NCBI RefSeq assembly: GCF_964340395.1
Contig: NC_135563.1
Coordinates: forward strand, 3,702,422 to 3,766,421
DNA: 64,000 bases
Direction of reading: 5' to 3'
From: Glandiceps talaboti
Taxonomy: Eukaryota; Hemichordata; Enteropneusta; Spengelidae
Under the pieces are notes generated by a model that saw only the letters and a list, made by a program, of their open reading frames with translations, did no database searches and had not been told where the DNA came from. This document shows positions 51,701 to 63,267 of the stretch, piece after piece. The position numbers and the translations under genes are program-made. Numbering within the stretch: position 1 is the stretch's first letter; each line of letters begins with the position of its first letter.

Positions 51701-54700
51701 TCCTCTTATTTAGATTTAATCATTCCCAGCTATACAATAAATTCAGATTAAAACATCTAATAACAAATATTGTGTTCTGTGCATTCTACATTTAATGAAT
51801 TTGTCGCCTAATTTTCATTTTTTTTAGACAGGTCTAATTGATTTTCTAGGATATGTGCATTTCTAATTTGTACTACTTAATAAAAAACTTTTAAAAAAAA
51901 ATAAGTCTGTACGACTTAAAGAGGCCATATGGATGAGGATAGGGTATTTATTTTGGCTTTTTAATTTATAAAACAATTTTATTGTGACTTCCGATATGGT
52001 AAATCAACATGAAACAGCATAGACCAAGTTATTGTTTGTAACTCAATGAATTGCAAACATTACATTGTAATAAATGTGTAAAGTGTTTGTCATTGTACAT
52101 GCAATAACAAACATTTTACATATTTTTTAACATTTTTTTTTTTATAATGTATTGAGTTACTAACAAGGACTTGGCATATGTTGTTTCTAACTGATTATTC
52201 AAGTAGGAAGCCATGATAAAATTATTTTATACAAATTAAAAATCCAATCCTCATCCATTTGGCCACTTTAATAAAAAATTTGATAAATTGAAATAATAAA
52301 TTTGTCACAGTACATACATATGGCACTATAGAGTGTAGATCTGCTCTGTAATTTCATCAAATCTGGTTTCACTCCTACAGACTGATTTTGAGCAGGATTT
52401 TCCAACTGCGTTCAATGAACATGACAATTAACCCACACTTCACTGACAAAATAACACAAATCTATTTTAAAGGGCTCCATGGAGACCAAACATCCTGTAT
52501 TAGGACATTAGTATGAGTGAAATTCCTTCATCCTTGTTTCCATGGAAATTTACATTTAATTACATAAATTCACAAAGGTATTAAATTGCGTTGGTATTGA
52601 TGTAGATTTGTGAAGCCATAATAGCACTAACCACTTTGGCTAGCAATTTATCAGCTCTTATCCACTGTCTTCTTGTAAGATAAATCTTTTTTCAATTGTT
52701 CTGTTGGGTCAGCCTTTTACACTCTGACATTTCTTTCATTGATACATTTTCCATTTCCTATCTAGTATACACACGAACCGAATTGAAAGGCCAATTCTCT
52801 ACTGAGTGCTATCAATTGTCTTCCCTGCAATGCTGCATGTGGGAGAGATCTCCTTGATACTACCGCACAGCACAGACATGACAAAAGTATTTTCATATCA
52901 CATGCGGATGTTCAAATATTTGTCAGTGTCAACCAAAATATATGCCAGATGCTTACAGCTTATTGAAATTTTATTGTGGGCTTTTAGAGAAGAAAGTGAA
53001 CTGTCATATTTATTGTCATACACATAGCAATCATAAATTTGTGGCATATTGGCCAATACATTAAGAGACCCTCCTACTCATATTATCTGATGGTCATCAT
53101 TTGTACATGTTGTTCAGTATTGTAAAAGCATACAGTCAGGTATTGTGAATGGTTGACAAGTCTATATTCTATCTATAACAGTTACCAGTATCTGATGAAA
53201 GAATTGTCAATTTACAAACAGGCTGCCATGCTAGTCTTGTAAAATGTACTCATTTTTATCATAATGTCAATTAGAAATTGCCATACCCTAAATCTCTTTA
53301 ATATGTCATTTTTTGAGGAATATACAAACATATTGAGACTTTACAAAAAATAACCAGCTACCATCAAAGTGATGATGTCTATATTGATCAGCTCAGTGTT
53401 ATTTACCTTTGAAGGTAGGAAAGATGATGTGACTGTAATTACATGTATGTGTTTCCCACAGGCAACACTATAAATAGGACAAGCATACTCACAGTGACAT
53501 GATCATGAATATTTATCAAGGGTTGAAATAATTCTACTCTTTCACTTCTAAATAATTTTCAAAACAGCCAAAGTTGTAACCTTCAAATTGTACATAATAT
53601 TTACTCTGCTCTCTGGTTTGGCATGTTTACCTTTGCTCGTATTAATATTACAATAATGATGGTACATGTTGCTACTATCAAAATAATATGCAATATTTTA
53701 TTGATTTTGAGGTCACTTTGAGAAAATTATGATAATTTCTCTCTGACATATCATATTATATATGTAAATGAATAATAGTATAGCGGACTTTGTAACATGG
53801 GAGTGTATTAGCTTTAGATTATATATTCAAGATGATGTAATTCTGAAATGTTTTATAGCTTGGCTACTATTTTCATAAAAATATGCTAATTAATCTCCTG
53901 GAACATTAATTGTCCATCAAATCTATCATTGTGTACCACAAACAACTAAAACAGCTTGTAAATTCTGTTATATTTCCTAAATTTGGAAACAAATGTAAAA
54001 TGAAATGGTTAAAGAAGAGGACCATCAAAATAATAAATAAATTTAACCCATCAAAGTTCATCAAATTTGCAAATTTGTAATTAATTGACTCAATACCATC
54101 ATATCTTTGCTCAGTTAATATCTTTGAGCAAGTTTCATCAAATTTGGTGGTTTTTCTTGGTATAGGCAGAGGTTGTGGTCACTTTTTTTCTGGTGCCAAA
54201 ATAGCATCAAAATCACATTACGGTGCATCTTTGCATGCACACTACATGTATTTCAGATGTACACTGTACATTATACAAATTATAAATGTTTACATACATG
54301 AACACGTCATTCTCTCGCACCCCACACCATATACATGTACATAGTTTGCATTTCCAAAATGTCACACGAAAACATTAATATGCAACAATACTCATTCTAG
54401 AATTTCGATTTTCTGTGGTAATCAGTCTCTAGAAATACGTGCTCTGAGAACGAACGCCAGATGAATCTCTCTTAGGATGGTTCTCGGAGTTGAACCGTAC
54501 ATAGTACATAAAACTCTACACTATGATACAATACGTCAATACTGCAGTGCACAAACTAACTTCCATGATACAAACAACAGCGTGAACTTTCAATTTGACA
54601 GAGACACAGTTGTAAAAGCATTTGATACAAATTTTGTGTTGCTGAGGAAAACTGTGACTCAGTATACACCAAGATATTCATTTATTCTTGAACGATGCCT

Positions 54701-55615
54701 TAACAACATGTGAACCATGTTCACCTCAGATGAAGAGCATGTAGTGAACGGTAAATTCACGTAATGTACTTTTTGAGATATCAGTGGAACAAAATTTCTG
54801 CACAGACAGACAGACAGACAAGACAGACAAGACAGACAAGACAGACACAGACATCGCCACGACAATAAAAATAGAATCCCTAGGGTTCCCCATGCAGTAT
54901 TAAGAGTTGGACAAGTGCTGGTACATGTAGGGTTACTGAAAAAAAATTGTCTTTCATAAATGGTGCAAGAATTTGTACAGTTGTAGAGAGACTGGCTGCC
55001 TTATCCTCTATGGTAGCCTACAAACTAGCCTTGTTTATATTTTGTTGGAAGAAAATTATGAGAAATATCAAGAGAACAGACAGAATGGAGAGCAAGATCA
55101 ATTATTTTGTTGGAGGGAACTTTTTGGAGAAGGATTCTCATCAATATATTTAGCAAATAGGAAAAGTAGCGCACTCTCCCAGTCACAGAAAATAAGTTAT
55201 GATGGTGAAGTAAGAGCAGCTGTAAACAAAAAAATAATGTACAATATAACAAGAATTGTAAATTCCCTCTCCTGAACATCTCTATCTGTGAATCAGTTGA
55301 ATCTTCACCACAATGGCTAGGTGCAGTAGCAAGTGATCTTATGTTTTTACCACTAAGTACAGCTTTAGAGCAATACAAAACTGTTTACAAAGGAATTGTT
55401 CACTCTAGTGGACATGGACTATAACTACTTACCTTCATCAATATCAGGAGGCAGGCCACCTACAAAGACTTTACGTGAGTACCGCTCACCAGGATAGTCA
55501 GAGTTATTAGATTTGGGAGAGCCTCTTGAGGGTGAGTTGAGAGATGGGACTATCTGGTCTGATCCATGACCATCGTCTAAGTATGAATCATCACCTGGGA
55601 AAAAGGGACTGCGAC
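39531..55615 (-). CDS. CPEB2/3/4: CPEB2/3/4-type cytoplasmic polyadenylation element binding protein, six C-terminal exons
   Basis: CPEB proteins bind the CPE (UUUUAU) in mRNA 3' UTRs and control cytoplasmic poly(A) length and translation. Exons on the minus strand: 55615-55433, 49405-49316, 48313-48195, 46814-46700, 46387-46206, 39758-39531. All introns are GT-AG and phases agree, giving 305 residues. RRM1 has RNP2 KVFVGGLP and RNP1 KGYAFLLF. RRM2 has RNP2 KTIFVGGVP and an RNP1 region with GAGRVAFSN. The C terminus is the CPEB zinc (ZZ) domain. The linker GRSPFFPGDDSYLDDGHG and the SYFPPKG, LQHGDIDKR and GREFHKPLVKEG segments match the CPEB2/3/4 subfamily rather than CPEB1. The large low-complexity N-terminal exon is not seen and should lie beyond 64000. 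One invertebrate gene probably corresponds to vertebrate CPEB2, 3 and 4 together. Confidence 0.96.
40335..40402. repeat. TATG microsatellite
   Basis: About 15 TATG units are followed by TTTA units, preceded by a GT-rich tract. Confidence 0.93.
40994..41142. repeat. 65-bp tandem repeat, 2.3 units
   Basis: TGTCACTACAAGTCACT begins at 40994, 41059 and 41124. The two full units also share ATATACCAGTGACATAAGGG and differ by a few bases. Confidence 0.9.
41698..41882. repeat. Second copy of the 8.5-kb dispersed repeat
   Basis: It begins TTGAATGAAGAAAAATATTG and continues with GGAATAATATCATTATACAT. It matches 8541-8735 in order, including the ending ATATACTCCATATTTGCTGTT. The inverted left arm is missing. 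Confidence 0.7.
44920..45215. repeat. Dispersed repeat, copy 1 (pair with 59929-60280)
   Basis: Shared segments in the same order include GCATTCTCTGCG, a TCCAT.AAAA stretch, GATCACATCCTCAGTTGCAA, TGCATGCAAGTATGCAATAA and AAATACCACTAATATGCA. The other copy has small differences. It is likely a non-autonomous mobile element; no ends are defined. Confidence 0.6.
45604..45703. mobile_element. Second copy of the 93-bp hairpin MITE
   Basis: GACTGTAAGATACA at the left and TATCTTACAAACTAG at the right are the MITE ends, with the inner GTTGTTCAGCC.TATCA.GC.TCT shared with 15276-15368. The ends are more diverged and no target duplication is clear. Confidence 0.6.
46206..46387 (-). CDS. CPEB2/3/4: CPEB exon: most of RRM2
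   Basis: This 182-bp exon follows acceptor tttaattgcag and ends at donor gtaagt. It encodes ELAMIMDRLYGGVCYAGIDT, DPELKYPKGAGRVAFSNQQS and YIAAISARFVQLQHGDIDKR. The sequence is essentially the vertebrate CPEB2/3/4 RRM2, so this is the most conserved coding stretch in the window. Confidence 0.96.
46388..46699 (-). other. CPEB2/3/4: Short CPEB intron
   Basis: This 312-bp intron lies between the RRM2 exons. Nothing else was recognised in it. Confidence 0.85.
46700..46814 (-). CDS. CPEB2/3/4: CPEB exon: inter-RRM linker and RNP2 of RRM2
   Basis: This 115-bp exon follows the acceptor tcctag and ends at donor gtaggt. It encodes VQIRPWNLADSDYVMDGSQP then LDPRKTIFVGGVPRPLRA and one base of a Val codon. 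VQIRPW closes RRM1, and KTIFVGGVP is RNP2 of RRM2. A 27-G run lies about 185 bp upstream of this exon in gene orientation, inside the preceding intron. Confidence 0.95.
46815..48194 (-). other. CPEB2/3/4: CPEB intron, 1.4 kb
   Basis: Apart from the poly-G tract the intron is ordinary AT-rich DNA. The plus-strand open frame at 47414-47692 has no family motif. Confidence 0.7.
46992..47025. repeat. Poly-G tract in a CPEB intron
   Basis: Six G, one C, then 27 uninterrupted G on the plus strand, which is the template strand for CPEB. The length should be treated with caution, because homopolymers are often mis-sized in assemblies. Confidence 0.8.
48195..48313 (-). CDS. CPEB2/3/4: CPEB exon: RNP1 of RRM1
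   Basis: This 119-bp exon follows acceptor ttttttacag and ends at donor gtgagt. It encodes YAFLLFQDERSVQELIDACI then KDGDKLYLCVSSPTIKDKP. YAFLLF is the RNP1 strand carrying the aromatic RNA-stacking residues. The variable part (QDERSVQELIDACIKDGDK) fits the helix of RRM1. The exon ends in phase 0. Confidence 0.95.
48314..49315 (-). other. CPEB2/3/4: CPEB intron, 1.0 kb
   Basis: Nothing was recognised beyond splice sites. The duplicated word ACCACAGGTCAGT occurs near 49090. Confidence 0.7.
49316..49405 (-). CDS. CPEB2/3/4: CPEB exon: RRM1 middle
   Basis: This 90-bp exon lies between acceptor ttttttacag and donor gtatag. It encodes EITASFRRFGSLVVDWPHKA followed by ESKSYFPPK, with split codons at both ends. 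WPHKAESKSYFPPKG is the CPEB-specific insertion in RRM1 before RNP1, and the Gly codon that opens RNP1 is divided between this exon and the next. Confidence 0.95.
51060..51186. mobile_element. Foldback MITE, half copy
   Basis: Only the right half is clear: GGTATATGTTATTTCAC, then AAATAAAAATCCAAAATAAA and CATCCATATGGCCACTTTAA. It ends like the complete copies at 22.4 and 52.0 kb. Confidence 0.6.
51916..52271. mobile_element. Foldback MITE, copy 2
   Basis: It starts TTAAAGAGGCCATATGGATG and ends CATTTGGCCACTTTAA, so both ends carry TTAA with inverted arms of about 60 bp. Inside, GTTTGTAACTCAATGAATTG pairs with GTATTGAGTTACTAACAA. TTAA may be the target duplication, as in piggyBac-type elements, but that is inference. 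Confidence 0.72.
54804..54850. repeat. GACA/AAGACA microsatellite
   Basis: CAGACAGACAGACAGACAAG is followed by three more CAGACAAGA-type units. GACA tracts also end two other candidate elements in the window (58052-58075 and the start of the window). Confidence 0.85.
55433..55615 (-). CDS. CPEB2/3/4: CPEB exon: pre-RRM linker and start of RRM1
   Basis: Read on the minus strand, this exon follows the acceptor ttatctccctcag and ends at donor gtaagta. It is 183 bp: two bases finish a split codon (read as Gly), then 60 codons run from RSPFFPGDDSYLDDGHG to KVFVGGLPPDIDE. The Ser-rich linker, with SPSRGSPKS, is a plausible phosphorylation region. ERYSRKVFVGGLPPDIDE is the invariant start of RRM1 in CPEB2/3/4. 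The upstream intron phase means the previous exon must end with a single codon base. Confidence 0.94.
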
Positions 55616-57011
55616 CTGAGGGAGATAAGAAATGCGATATTTAATTTTATATCATACTTTTTAATTTTACTTTACAAATTTAATGTACATGTAAGGATTC
55701 ACAATGACTTAATCCTAGGTTATCAAATTAATGACGTCTTATTGGTGCAACCATAAGGATTACATATGATCATTCTTTTGCACAGGACCAACTTTTAGTT
55801 TTGCTAGACAACTTTTTTCTCACCTAAATTTTAATCCCGATCTGACATTTGACATAGGCCTAATAATGATATTTGGCATACTTCATTAAACTGGATGAAA
55901 TCTCTGATGGCTTTATCAAAGTCAAATAAAATGGTTCTTCTGTTCTAAGTTTAGTATTCACATACATCAAAGACTGATTTTTCCACTTTTGATTGTCAAT
56001 TAATGCATCACATCAAAGTCTTTGATGTTCATAATATTGGGAAGGCTAAGCTAGCAGTAGTAAATAAATATTATTGCTATTCCCTTGTGAGGTGACCATG
56101 TACATTTCACTACATTCATATTCCCATCATTCATACAAGTTAAAATGACGTTGAGTTGTAAATTGTCAATAACAGTAAATGTAAATATTACAGTATATTA
56201 TAAAGACAGTTTGCATACAGGGCAGAAGATAAGTTATAGTTTGAGATACAGGAATGGAATATATATCTACATGTATCTCTTCACCATTGCTTATCTCACT
56301 ACAATTATACAAACTGTGTGTGAGCAAGTTTAATATTCAGTTTCCATATGGGGTGTACAAAATTAGTTAGAGTATATTTTTTGTCTATCATGGTGTCTGA
56401 TATATGCCCTTACATTCCACTCAATCTAGCACTGCAGAACATAATATGCAAATGTATGATGTCATTTGCATATCACTTGACTGTGATGTTAAATTTCATG
56501 GTACATATGTATATATTACATTGACTACTGGGATACTTAATTGCTGAAATACACAACATGTACAGAAGTATACATGTGTATTAAAGATGACTTAAATTGT
56601 ACTATCTAAACTTGGGATTTGACAGCCGGAGGCATGTAAAGGGCAGCACACAGGGTATATTCTTCACATCATCAACATGATGACGTAGGTGCTTTTGTCT
56701 CATATGATTTACCATTAATATGCAATCTTCTTTATTTTGAGATGCAATTTACAGAAAGTGTACAACCTTATGGGTGAATAAATGGGTGGACATTTGCATG
56801 AGGAACACATTGATTTCATTTTCTTGTCATAGTATGTACCAAGTCACATGTTTTTTATTTCTCTAAAAGTGACCCAATAGTTACTGTTTATGAATACTAG
56901 GGGTGTTTGAGTTTATTTATATTGTATTCATTCACCTACAAATAGCACCAATGGCATTGTAGCACAATTTTCCAGTTTTTCGTTTATGTTTATCTGGTTG
57001 CCTATCCAGCC

Positions 57012-57875
57012 TTGTTGTTATCATTACCATATATGCCATAATTTGGCTGTTATGGGCATAGTCTTGTTGCCAGGTATATTTGTATTCACCTTTTGGATGT
57101 TTACCACTTGCCTAACCATCACTGTTGTTACATGTATCTTGGCAATATACAACATCATTGGGCTGTTGCTATGGGTGTGGTCTTGTTGCCAGGCATATTT
57201 GCATACATTTTTACCTCCCGTAAGGAGAGGTATTGAAATGGTGATGTCTGCCTGTCTGTCTGTCTGTTTGTCTGTCCGTCCATCCATCCATCTTTGTGTC
57301 TGTCTGTCTGTCTGTCTGTGTCATCATTTTCTTAAAAATAGATGGCTTAATGTAAAATGAAATTTGCTACACATCTTCCATATATGCTAATGGCAAGAAC
57401 TGATTAGATTTTGGTAAACATCCAATGAACATTAATTAGGCTACTTCAAATTTCAGATAATTTTGTATATGTATCGATGGTCGATGGTAAAGAAGTGCAT
57501 GTGTCATTTAAAGCTTGATGTTGTAACTTACAGTCCATATGATTAATTTGCATATTAATCAATGGGTTTTTTTTAATAATTAGGCAATATGTTAACTGTG
57601 CAAGCTTCAAATCTCATTTAGTTTCATATAATTAATTTTCCAATTAAGTGGTACATCATGTATAAAAGCTATAGTTTAGAATTTTGCATTCGAACAGTGT
57701 GTGTAGGCCCAGAAATCTATGATTTTGCCCTTATGGGAGGCATTCAGTTTAAATCTGGTTTATATGCATATTCCCTTGCATATTAATGTCTGTTATTATC
57801 TTTACAATATACATCATCTTTTGGCTGTTGCTGTGGGCGTGTTCTTGTTGCTAGTCATATCTGCATACATTTTAA
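57012..57875. repeat. About 111-bp repeat: tandem pair and a third unit, interrupted
   Basis: Units at about 57012-57120 and 57123-57214 share TGTTGTTA, TTTGGCTGTT/TTGGGCTGTT and GGTCTTGTTGCCAGG. A third unit is at 57789-57875. Between units two and three lies a segment starting TACCTCCCGTAAGGAGAGGTA, a 6-bp-stem palindrome followed by CTGT repeats. It looks like an insertion. A GACA tract follows at 58052-58075. Confidence 0.6.
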
Positions 57876-59928
57876 TCTGAACACCCCTAAGAACATTCCC
57901 ATCAAATTTCAGACCGATCTGCCCTGTAGTTTTTTGATTAAAAAAATAACATTTTTGATTTGAAAAATTTCCAAACTAGACATCAAAGGTAATATACCCA
58001 CCAATGTCATGGCAATCAGTCCAACGGTTATTTTTACTTAAAGTTGTTATACAGACAGACAGACAGACAGACAGCCACACAGACATTTTTCCATGCCTAT
58101 ACCACTACTGAACCGAAGTTCAGTTGTGCTAAAAATGATCCATCTATAATGCTAGCTATCAGGATGACATTTTGATAGCTAATTTCATGTTTTTCATGAT
58201 GAAGAAAGTATAATAGCATGGTTTTGACAAATTATGGCCAGTGTACTTTGACATAAAATTTATGAGAATACTGTAATCTGAACAAAATGTTGTGTCTTTG
58301 ATTAATGTTCAAAACATCACTAAGAATTAAGACATTTATCCATAACTTCCAAATATAAATACATAATGAAGTACACTTCCCATGCATCCACCAACAAATA
58401 TGTTAATCATAAACTATTTTCACATACATACTAAAGTTTGTTTTAGCAGTACTTCTAAACATAACATGGTATATTACAGCCATAGCATGTGGACTAAAAT
58501 TCTGCTTGTTTTGTGATATACTTTCTTTTCTGTGCCCTAGTCTAAAAGATGCTGGTATTCAAACATTGAAATTAATTTGGCCCACTTGTTATGAATTTCA
58601 TCCAAGGGGATAATATCCTAAGCAATTATAATTCAATAAAAACTACCAATTTTACACATATTATCATCAATAATTCATGACCAGTGTGTTTGAAAAACAA
58701 GAGATATAAATAAAAGAAATAGATAATATAGATGTTTGTTACATTTCTTGTTTCAAAAGAATGCACAATATATTTTGCATAATATAGTTTCAATAATCAT
58801 TATAGTATCTTATTTTGGATTCATACTGACTGATATCCATTATCTTTTATATGATATTTCACAATTGATAACATTACATATACTGGTTCCATAATTTGTA
58901 TATCCCATGAAAGAAATGTTTTTAAAATTATTTACAAAACTGTTTGTCTTGTACATTTTACTAGGTACAAATATAAAGAAAGTCCTTTGAATTATGTACA
59001 TTACTTGTCTTGTACATATACTAATTGTCTTTTGGCCATGTGAATTCTTCTCAGAATTCAAAGAAATGCATACAGGACTCCACTAAATAAAACAAACATA
59101 TAGTACAAAGTATCACCTGTGTGAGTCAAGTTTTGAATATAGATCAGGGAATGTGACCTCAGAGAATAAAGCCCCTTTTCATGATAACTTTGTTTAATTT
59201 AGGATTCATATTTCAGATATAATGTAAATTGATGTCACATTTGATGTACGGTAGATCTGAAGGTTACCTGTTTGATATACTAGTAATCACATCTGGATTT
59301 ACAGTATACAAGTTTATATATTTATGGCGCCAGGTTTTTGGGACAACACACACGACTCATCTTATTATTGACATCTCTGCTCAATTTGGCTGTGTATGTC
59401 TGGACTGCTTGTCTCATCTGAACACGTCAATATTCAGACAAAAATAGCTGCCCTCTATACACACAGTATGAATTCATAATGACAAGTAATATCCCTCTAC
59501 ATGACATACATGTATCTACCATTATAATTTACTATTTTGTTATTGTGAAAGTTGATTTCAGTTAATATCAAATGTATACACGGAATATAGTCTATCATCA
59601 TTTGCTGTATCAATCATTCAATTTCCGACATGCAGTACTATATGGCAATTTAATATTGTATTAATATAATTGTTGTTTCATGACTGACCTGGATGTGGAT
59701 GTAGTACAAAGGTCATACACTCAAAACATTAACTTTAATACACGTATTCTGATGTCATTTATTTCACTTTCTATCCCTTTAACTAAGAATAAAGGATTTC
59801 CATACATTTGTTTTCATCTAGATACTGATTTGTGCATACATCTTTATACTTGTTATAGTTTACTATTATAGTATATGACAGAACTCCATGACACGTCATG
59901 TGAAATGAGTGCGTGTGTCATACTCAGA

Positions 59929-60280
59929 GTATTTGCACGAGTTTTGCAGACACCGTTCTCTGCGCCCATACTTTCATGTGAGTAGCAAGTGAAAGTGCAG
60001 CAGAAATCACTGCAAGCACGAGTGCAAATAGGACTTGTTTATTTATTTATTTGTTTATTTATCGGTGTTTTACTGCACTGAAACTCAAGTGGCATGGGGT
60101 TATTATTACATACATTTATGTGAAAGGGCAAATTTCCATGAAAACCGGCATGATTTTGTGTGTGGCAAATGATTACATCCTCATTTGCATATCAGTTGCA
60201 TGCAGGTATGCAATAATGTTTAAGGTATTGCACTGCAATGAAAATACCACTAGTATGCATGCATCAGTGCACGTAATATA
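59929..60280. repeat. Dispersed repeat, copy 2
   Basis: It matches 44920-45215 over GATTACATCCTCATTTGCAT, TGCATGCAGGTATGCAATAA and AAATACCACTAGTATGCATG. Its left part has inverted ends, TATTTGCACGAGTTTTGCAG and CTGCAAGCACGAGTGCAAAT, about 60 bp apart. Confidence 0.6.
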
Positions 60281-60893
60281 TCATATTTGCATTGCACATT
60301 TGTTACAATATACAATATCAGTGTATGTAGTATTCCTCTGTTTCTTGTCTATTTATCGGCTTTATATTATGTGTTATTTAATACATAATTCTGAATCAAA
60401 TAAATATAATAATGTTATAATACTATAATACTATAATATTAGTCATATTAATAGAATAATCTTCATAAGACTTTCTCAGCAAATTGAGGCAAGTTAAAAT
60501 AAAGTGTGTGGCAAACACAGAATGGTGACCATTTGTGATCAATGGTACAAATCAGCTATATCAGAAGGAGTCTACCAGTATTCTTATCCCTTACTTATTT
60601 ATTCTAACACTCTAGCTTGAAATGCAAAAGTGGGACCCGGTCTATTCTACGGTCTGTTTCTTAGCAACAGTGAAATACATGAATTTACTGACTTGTTCCT
60701 TGAGAAAAGTGACCTGCATGTCAGAGCTCACTACAGTCATATCTCAACAAATAAGTTTTGATGACTCTGTGTAGAGAATGTTCCCCTATCTCAATAACCC
60801 TATGGGCATACCTATACTGACCTTTTCAGTAATGCGTCAGAGAAGAATTAACAATTCACCTGGGAAGGCTGAAACCTTTACAGAATTTCTTAC

Positions 60894-60935
60894 CTGCTGG
60901 AAAGTCATCTTGTGGTATACATGAGAACTTTTTAC
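60894..60935 (-). CDS. Possible small upstream CPEB exon
   Basis: On the minus strand the sequence GATGACTTTCCAGCAG is followed directly by a good donor, gtaagaaa, at 60893. Read so that the last G is the first base of a split codon, it gives IPQDDFPA plus G. This joins in phase to the next exon at 55615 to read DDFPAGRSPFFPG. Vertebrate CPEB3/4 have small alternative exons at this position. The acceptor side is unclear, as candidate AGs have poor pyrimidine tracts, so the start given is approximate. This may be chance. Confidence 0.25.
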
Positions 60936-63267
60936 TCTAATTGCTTTCATTTAGGCATGCTTCAAGGTACAGTAACTCATCAAATGGTCGATAGTATACT
61001 AAAGCCTTTAAGAGGACTGAAACTCTGTTTCTGTTCCTTAATCTATCCTCATGTACAATTTACGAATCATTATTCTACAGTTTTCCTAAAATGTACAACA
61101 TTCTGTCATAGATTCATTCATTTTATAAATACATGCATGTTCAAAATTATTCACAATATGTATAACTACAGGCATACTGCATATACTATAGTAAGTTTTC
61201 AGTTAAAATTTGAATGTCAGCTATATTTGTGTGTCATTTGCAACATGACTATAAAACACAATTGTTTAGAGAAAATGTAGGTTTACCTTAAAATCTGTCT
61301 ACTACAGAAAAATTAATTTGACTATCTATAAAAAGAAAGGATTAAAAGTAATATGCCACTTGTTCAGATGTATACAAACATCCTGATCAACTTTGTGTTT
61401 TCAAGAATTTTAGTGGAATAAATAGTCTAGAAAAGTCTAATCATCATTTCATTTTGTTAGAATTCAGACAAGAAACTTCAAAGTTTAAGCCGTTTTTTTC
61501 ATTTTTAGTGTGACAGTGAAGTACTGAAGTATGAATGAAGCATCAAAACGATTTCAGGGACTCTTTTAACTACTGGTAATACTAACCCTAGGGTAGCTTT
61601 CAAAAGTCATATTAAACTAATGCTACTGTAATTTAATATGTCAAGTTTATGTTGTTAAGTGTGATGCAGTTGTTCACTTTGTACCATAGCCTATGAATTG
61701 ATAGTAAATCACGTCAGCTAACTTCTTTTTAACTACTCCTAGAGATAAGTTTCTACATTTTCTGTACAGTTTCCAAAGCGATACTGTTCTACACAATACT
61801 ATCTCAGTTGTTAGTATTTTGGGAACCATCCTCTTTGAGAAATCAAAACCTTCACTCATATTCGATGGTTTACATCCATTTGTGTTCCTTTGAAGGACCT
61901 ACACCAAGATTCTGTGGCTCCTACCAGAGGGTATTTATTGTAAACAAACTTTCAAAGCAGATAGAATTTGGACAAAGCTATGCTAAATATATTGTCCATT
62001 TTTATCCAGAAAATGCAGAAGAAATGACAAAAAAGAGGAAATTGATGGTTCACACTACATACTACCTTTTGAGCATCATCTGTTTCATTGTATTACTGCT
62101 ACTATGTTCTTCCTGATTTTAAAAGTCAACAAGTTCTCTCCATCCTGATCAGCTGTTTTCATACCTGTTTAGATCATTTCAACGACACAGCAGCATACTT
62201 TCCACACACTTTGACTATGATAGAAAAGTCTAATAAATGTCTTACCATTCTAATTTTTCTACATTAATGTAAAGTCTTTGGATTATGACAATGCTAATCT
62301 GATTGGCTCTAATTTCCAGGCAAGCTGAAAAGGGTATTATAATTTCCATCCTGGGACTACACAGTAGTGCCCACGCTTTCATTTTATCAGCATCTGTGCA
62401 CATTTCTGTGAATGCAGTTCTAATCAGTTAGACATTCCCATAATACAACTGCTGATAACTCTTTTATTTCAAGCCTACACAAAGCAACAACACACTTTTT
62501 TTCAATTCTCCCATGGATGACTGGTAAATCATTTAATTTTCCATTATTTCCCTGATGGTCAAATCAATTTCAGGTTTAATGTTATCAATGGAAAAACCAT
62601 CAATGTGTCCATACTTCTAATGGCTTTTTCTTTTACTGCTCACACAATAGTTATTATTCATTTTAGTAGCAAAAAGTTTCAAATACCATCTCACCTAGTG
62701 ATTCTTTACTGTACTGTGTAAATTTACTGAATTAATTAAGGGGAATACAAGCATAGATGGTTTGTCATGTAGTCATTTTGCAGTTTTGGAAAGAGTAGGC
62801 TTGCATCTGTGTATTGTTCACCTCTAGGGAATGAAGGTATCCTTATGGAGGTGAATGTCTATCAGTATTCAATGACCACAATTAACACTTTGGAAGTGGT
62901 CAGTTGGTGCCTCATTAACATATCTAACTTCATCTCTTTTGTTCTTGGATGCTATCAGCTTGGCCAGGCAGCTTGGCCTGCATTTGCAAATGTTTTCTTC
63001 AAGCAGTTTACATCTTTGTTTGGTTTTGTGTCACAGTATGCGACTGAAGCATCAGAAAAGACAGACACAAAACAGAACAGCTCTTTCCTTGAAGGTGCAA
63101 AACTTAATTGTTACCAATATTAATTTGTGATTAGATAAGCACTCCCTACTCTAAATTGGTTCTTTGTGAACATCAGCTTTAGATTAAATTGAAACTGATG
63201 TTTATCCTTTCTGCATGGACTTGTTATTATCCATAATCTTTTATGGTTTTCCAGGTACACTTGATAA

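Larger units (their letters stand above)
49406..55432 (-). other. CPEB2/3/4: CPEB intron, 6.0 kb
   Basis: It holds a half foldback element (about 51060-51186), a complete foldback element (51916-52271), an ATA-rich microsatellite near 51445-51480, and a GACA-rich patch (54804-54850). The GACA patch may be the end of a degraded element. No nested gene was recognised. Confidence 0.7.

Noticed and set aside
55025-55378. 117-residue minus-strand frame just downstream of the CPEB exon at 55433
   Set aside because: It lies inside the intron after a consensus donor, and overlapping frames exist on both strands. It shows no similarity to CPEB.
61808-62116. 102-residue frame with a hydrophobic C terminus, as a possible nested gene in the CPEB intron
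   Set aside because: It has no recognisable domain, splice context or promoter, and its length is within chance for AT-rich intronic DNA.
62809-63123. 104-residue plus-strand frame near the window end
   Set aside because: No family motif was seen and a second frame overlaps it. It lies on the opposite strand inside the presumed CPEB intron.
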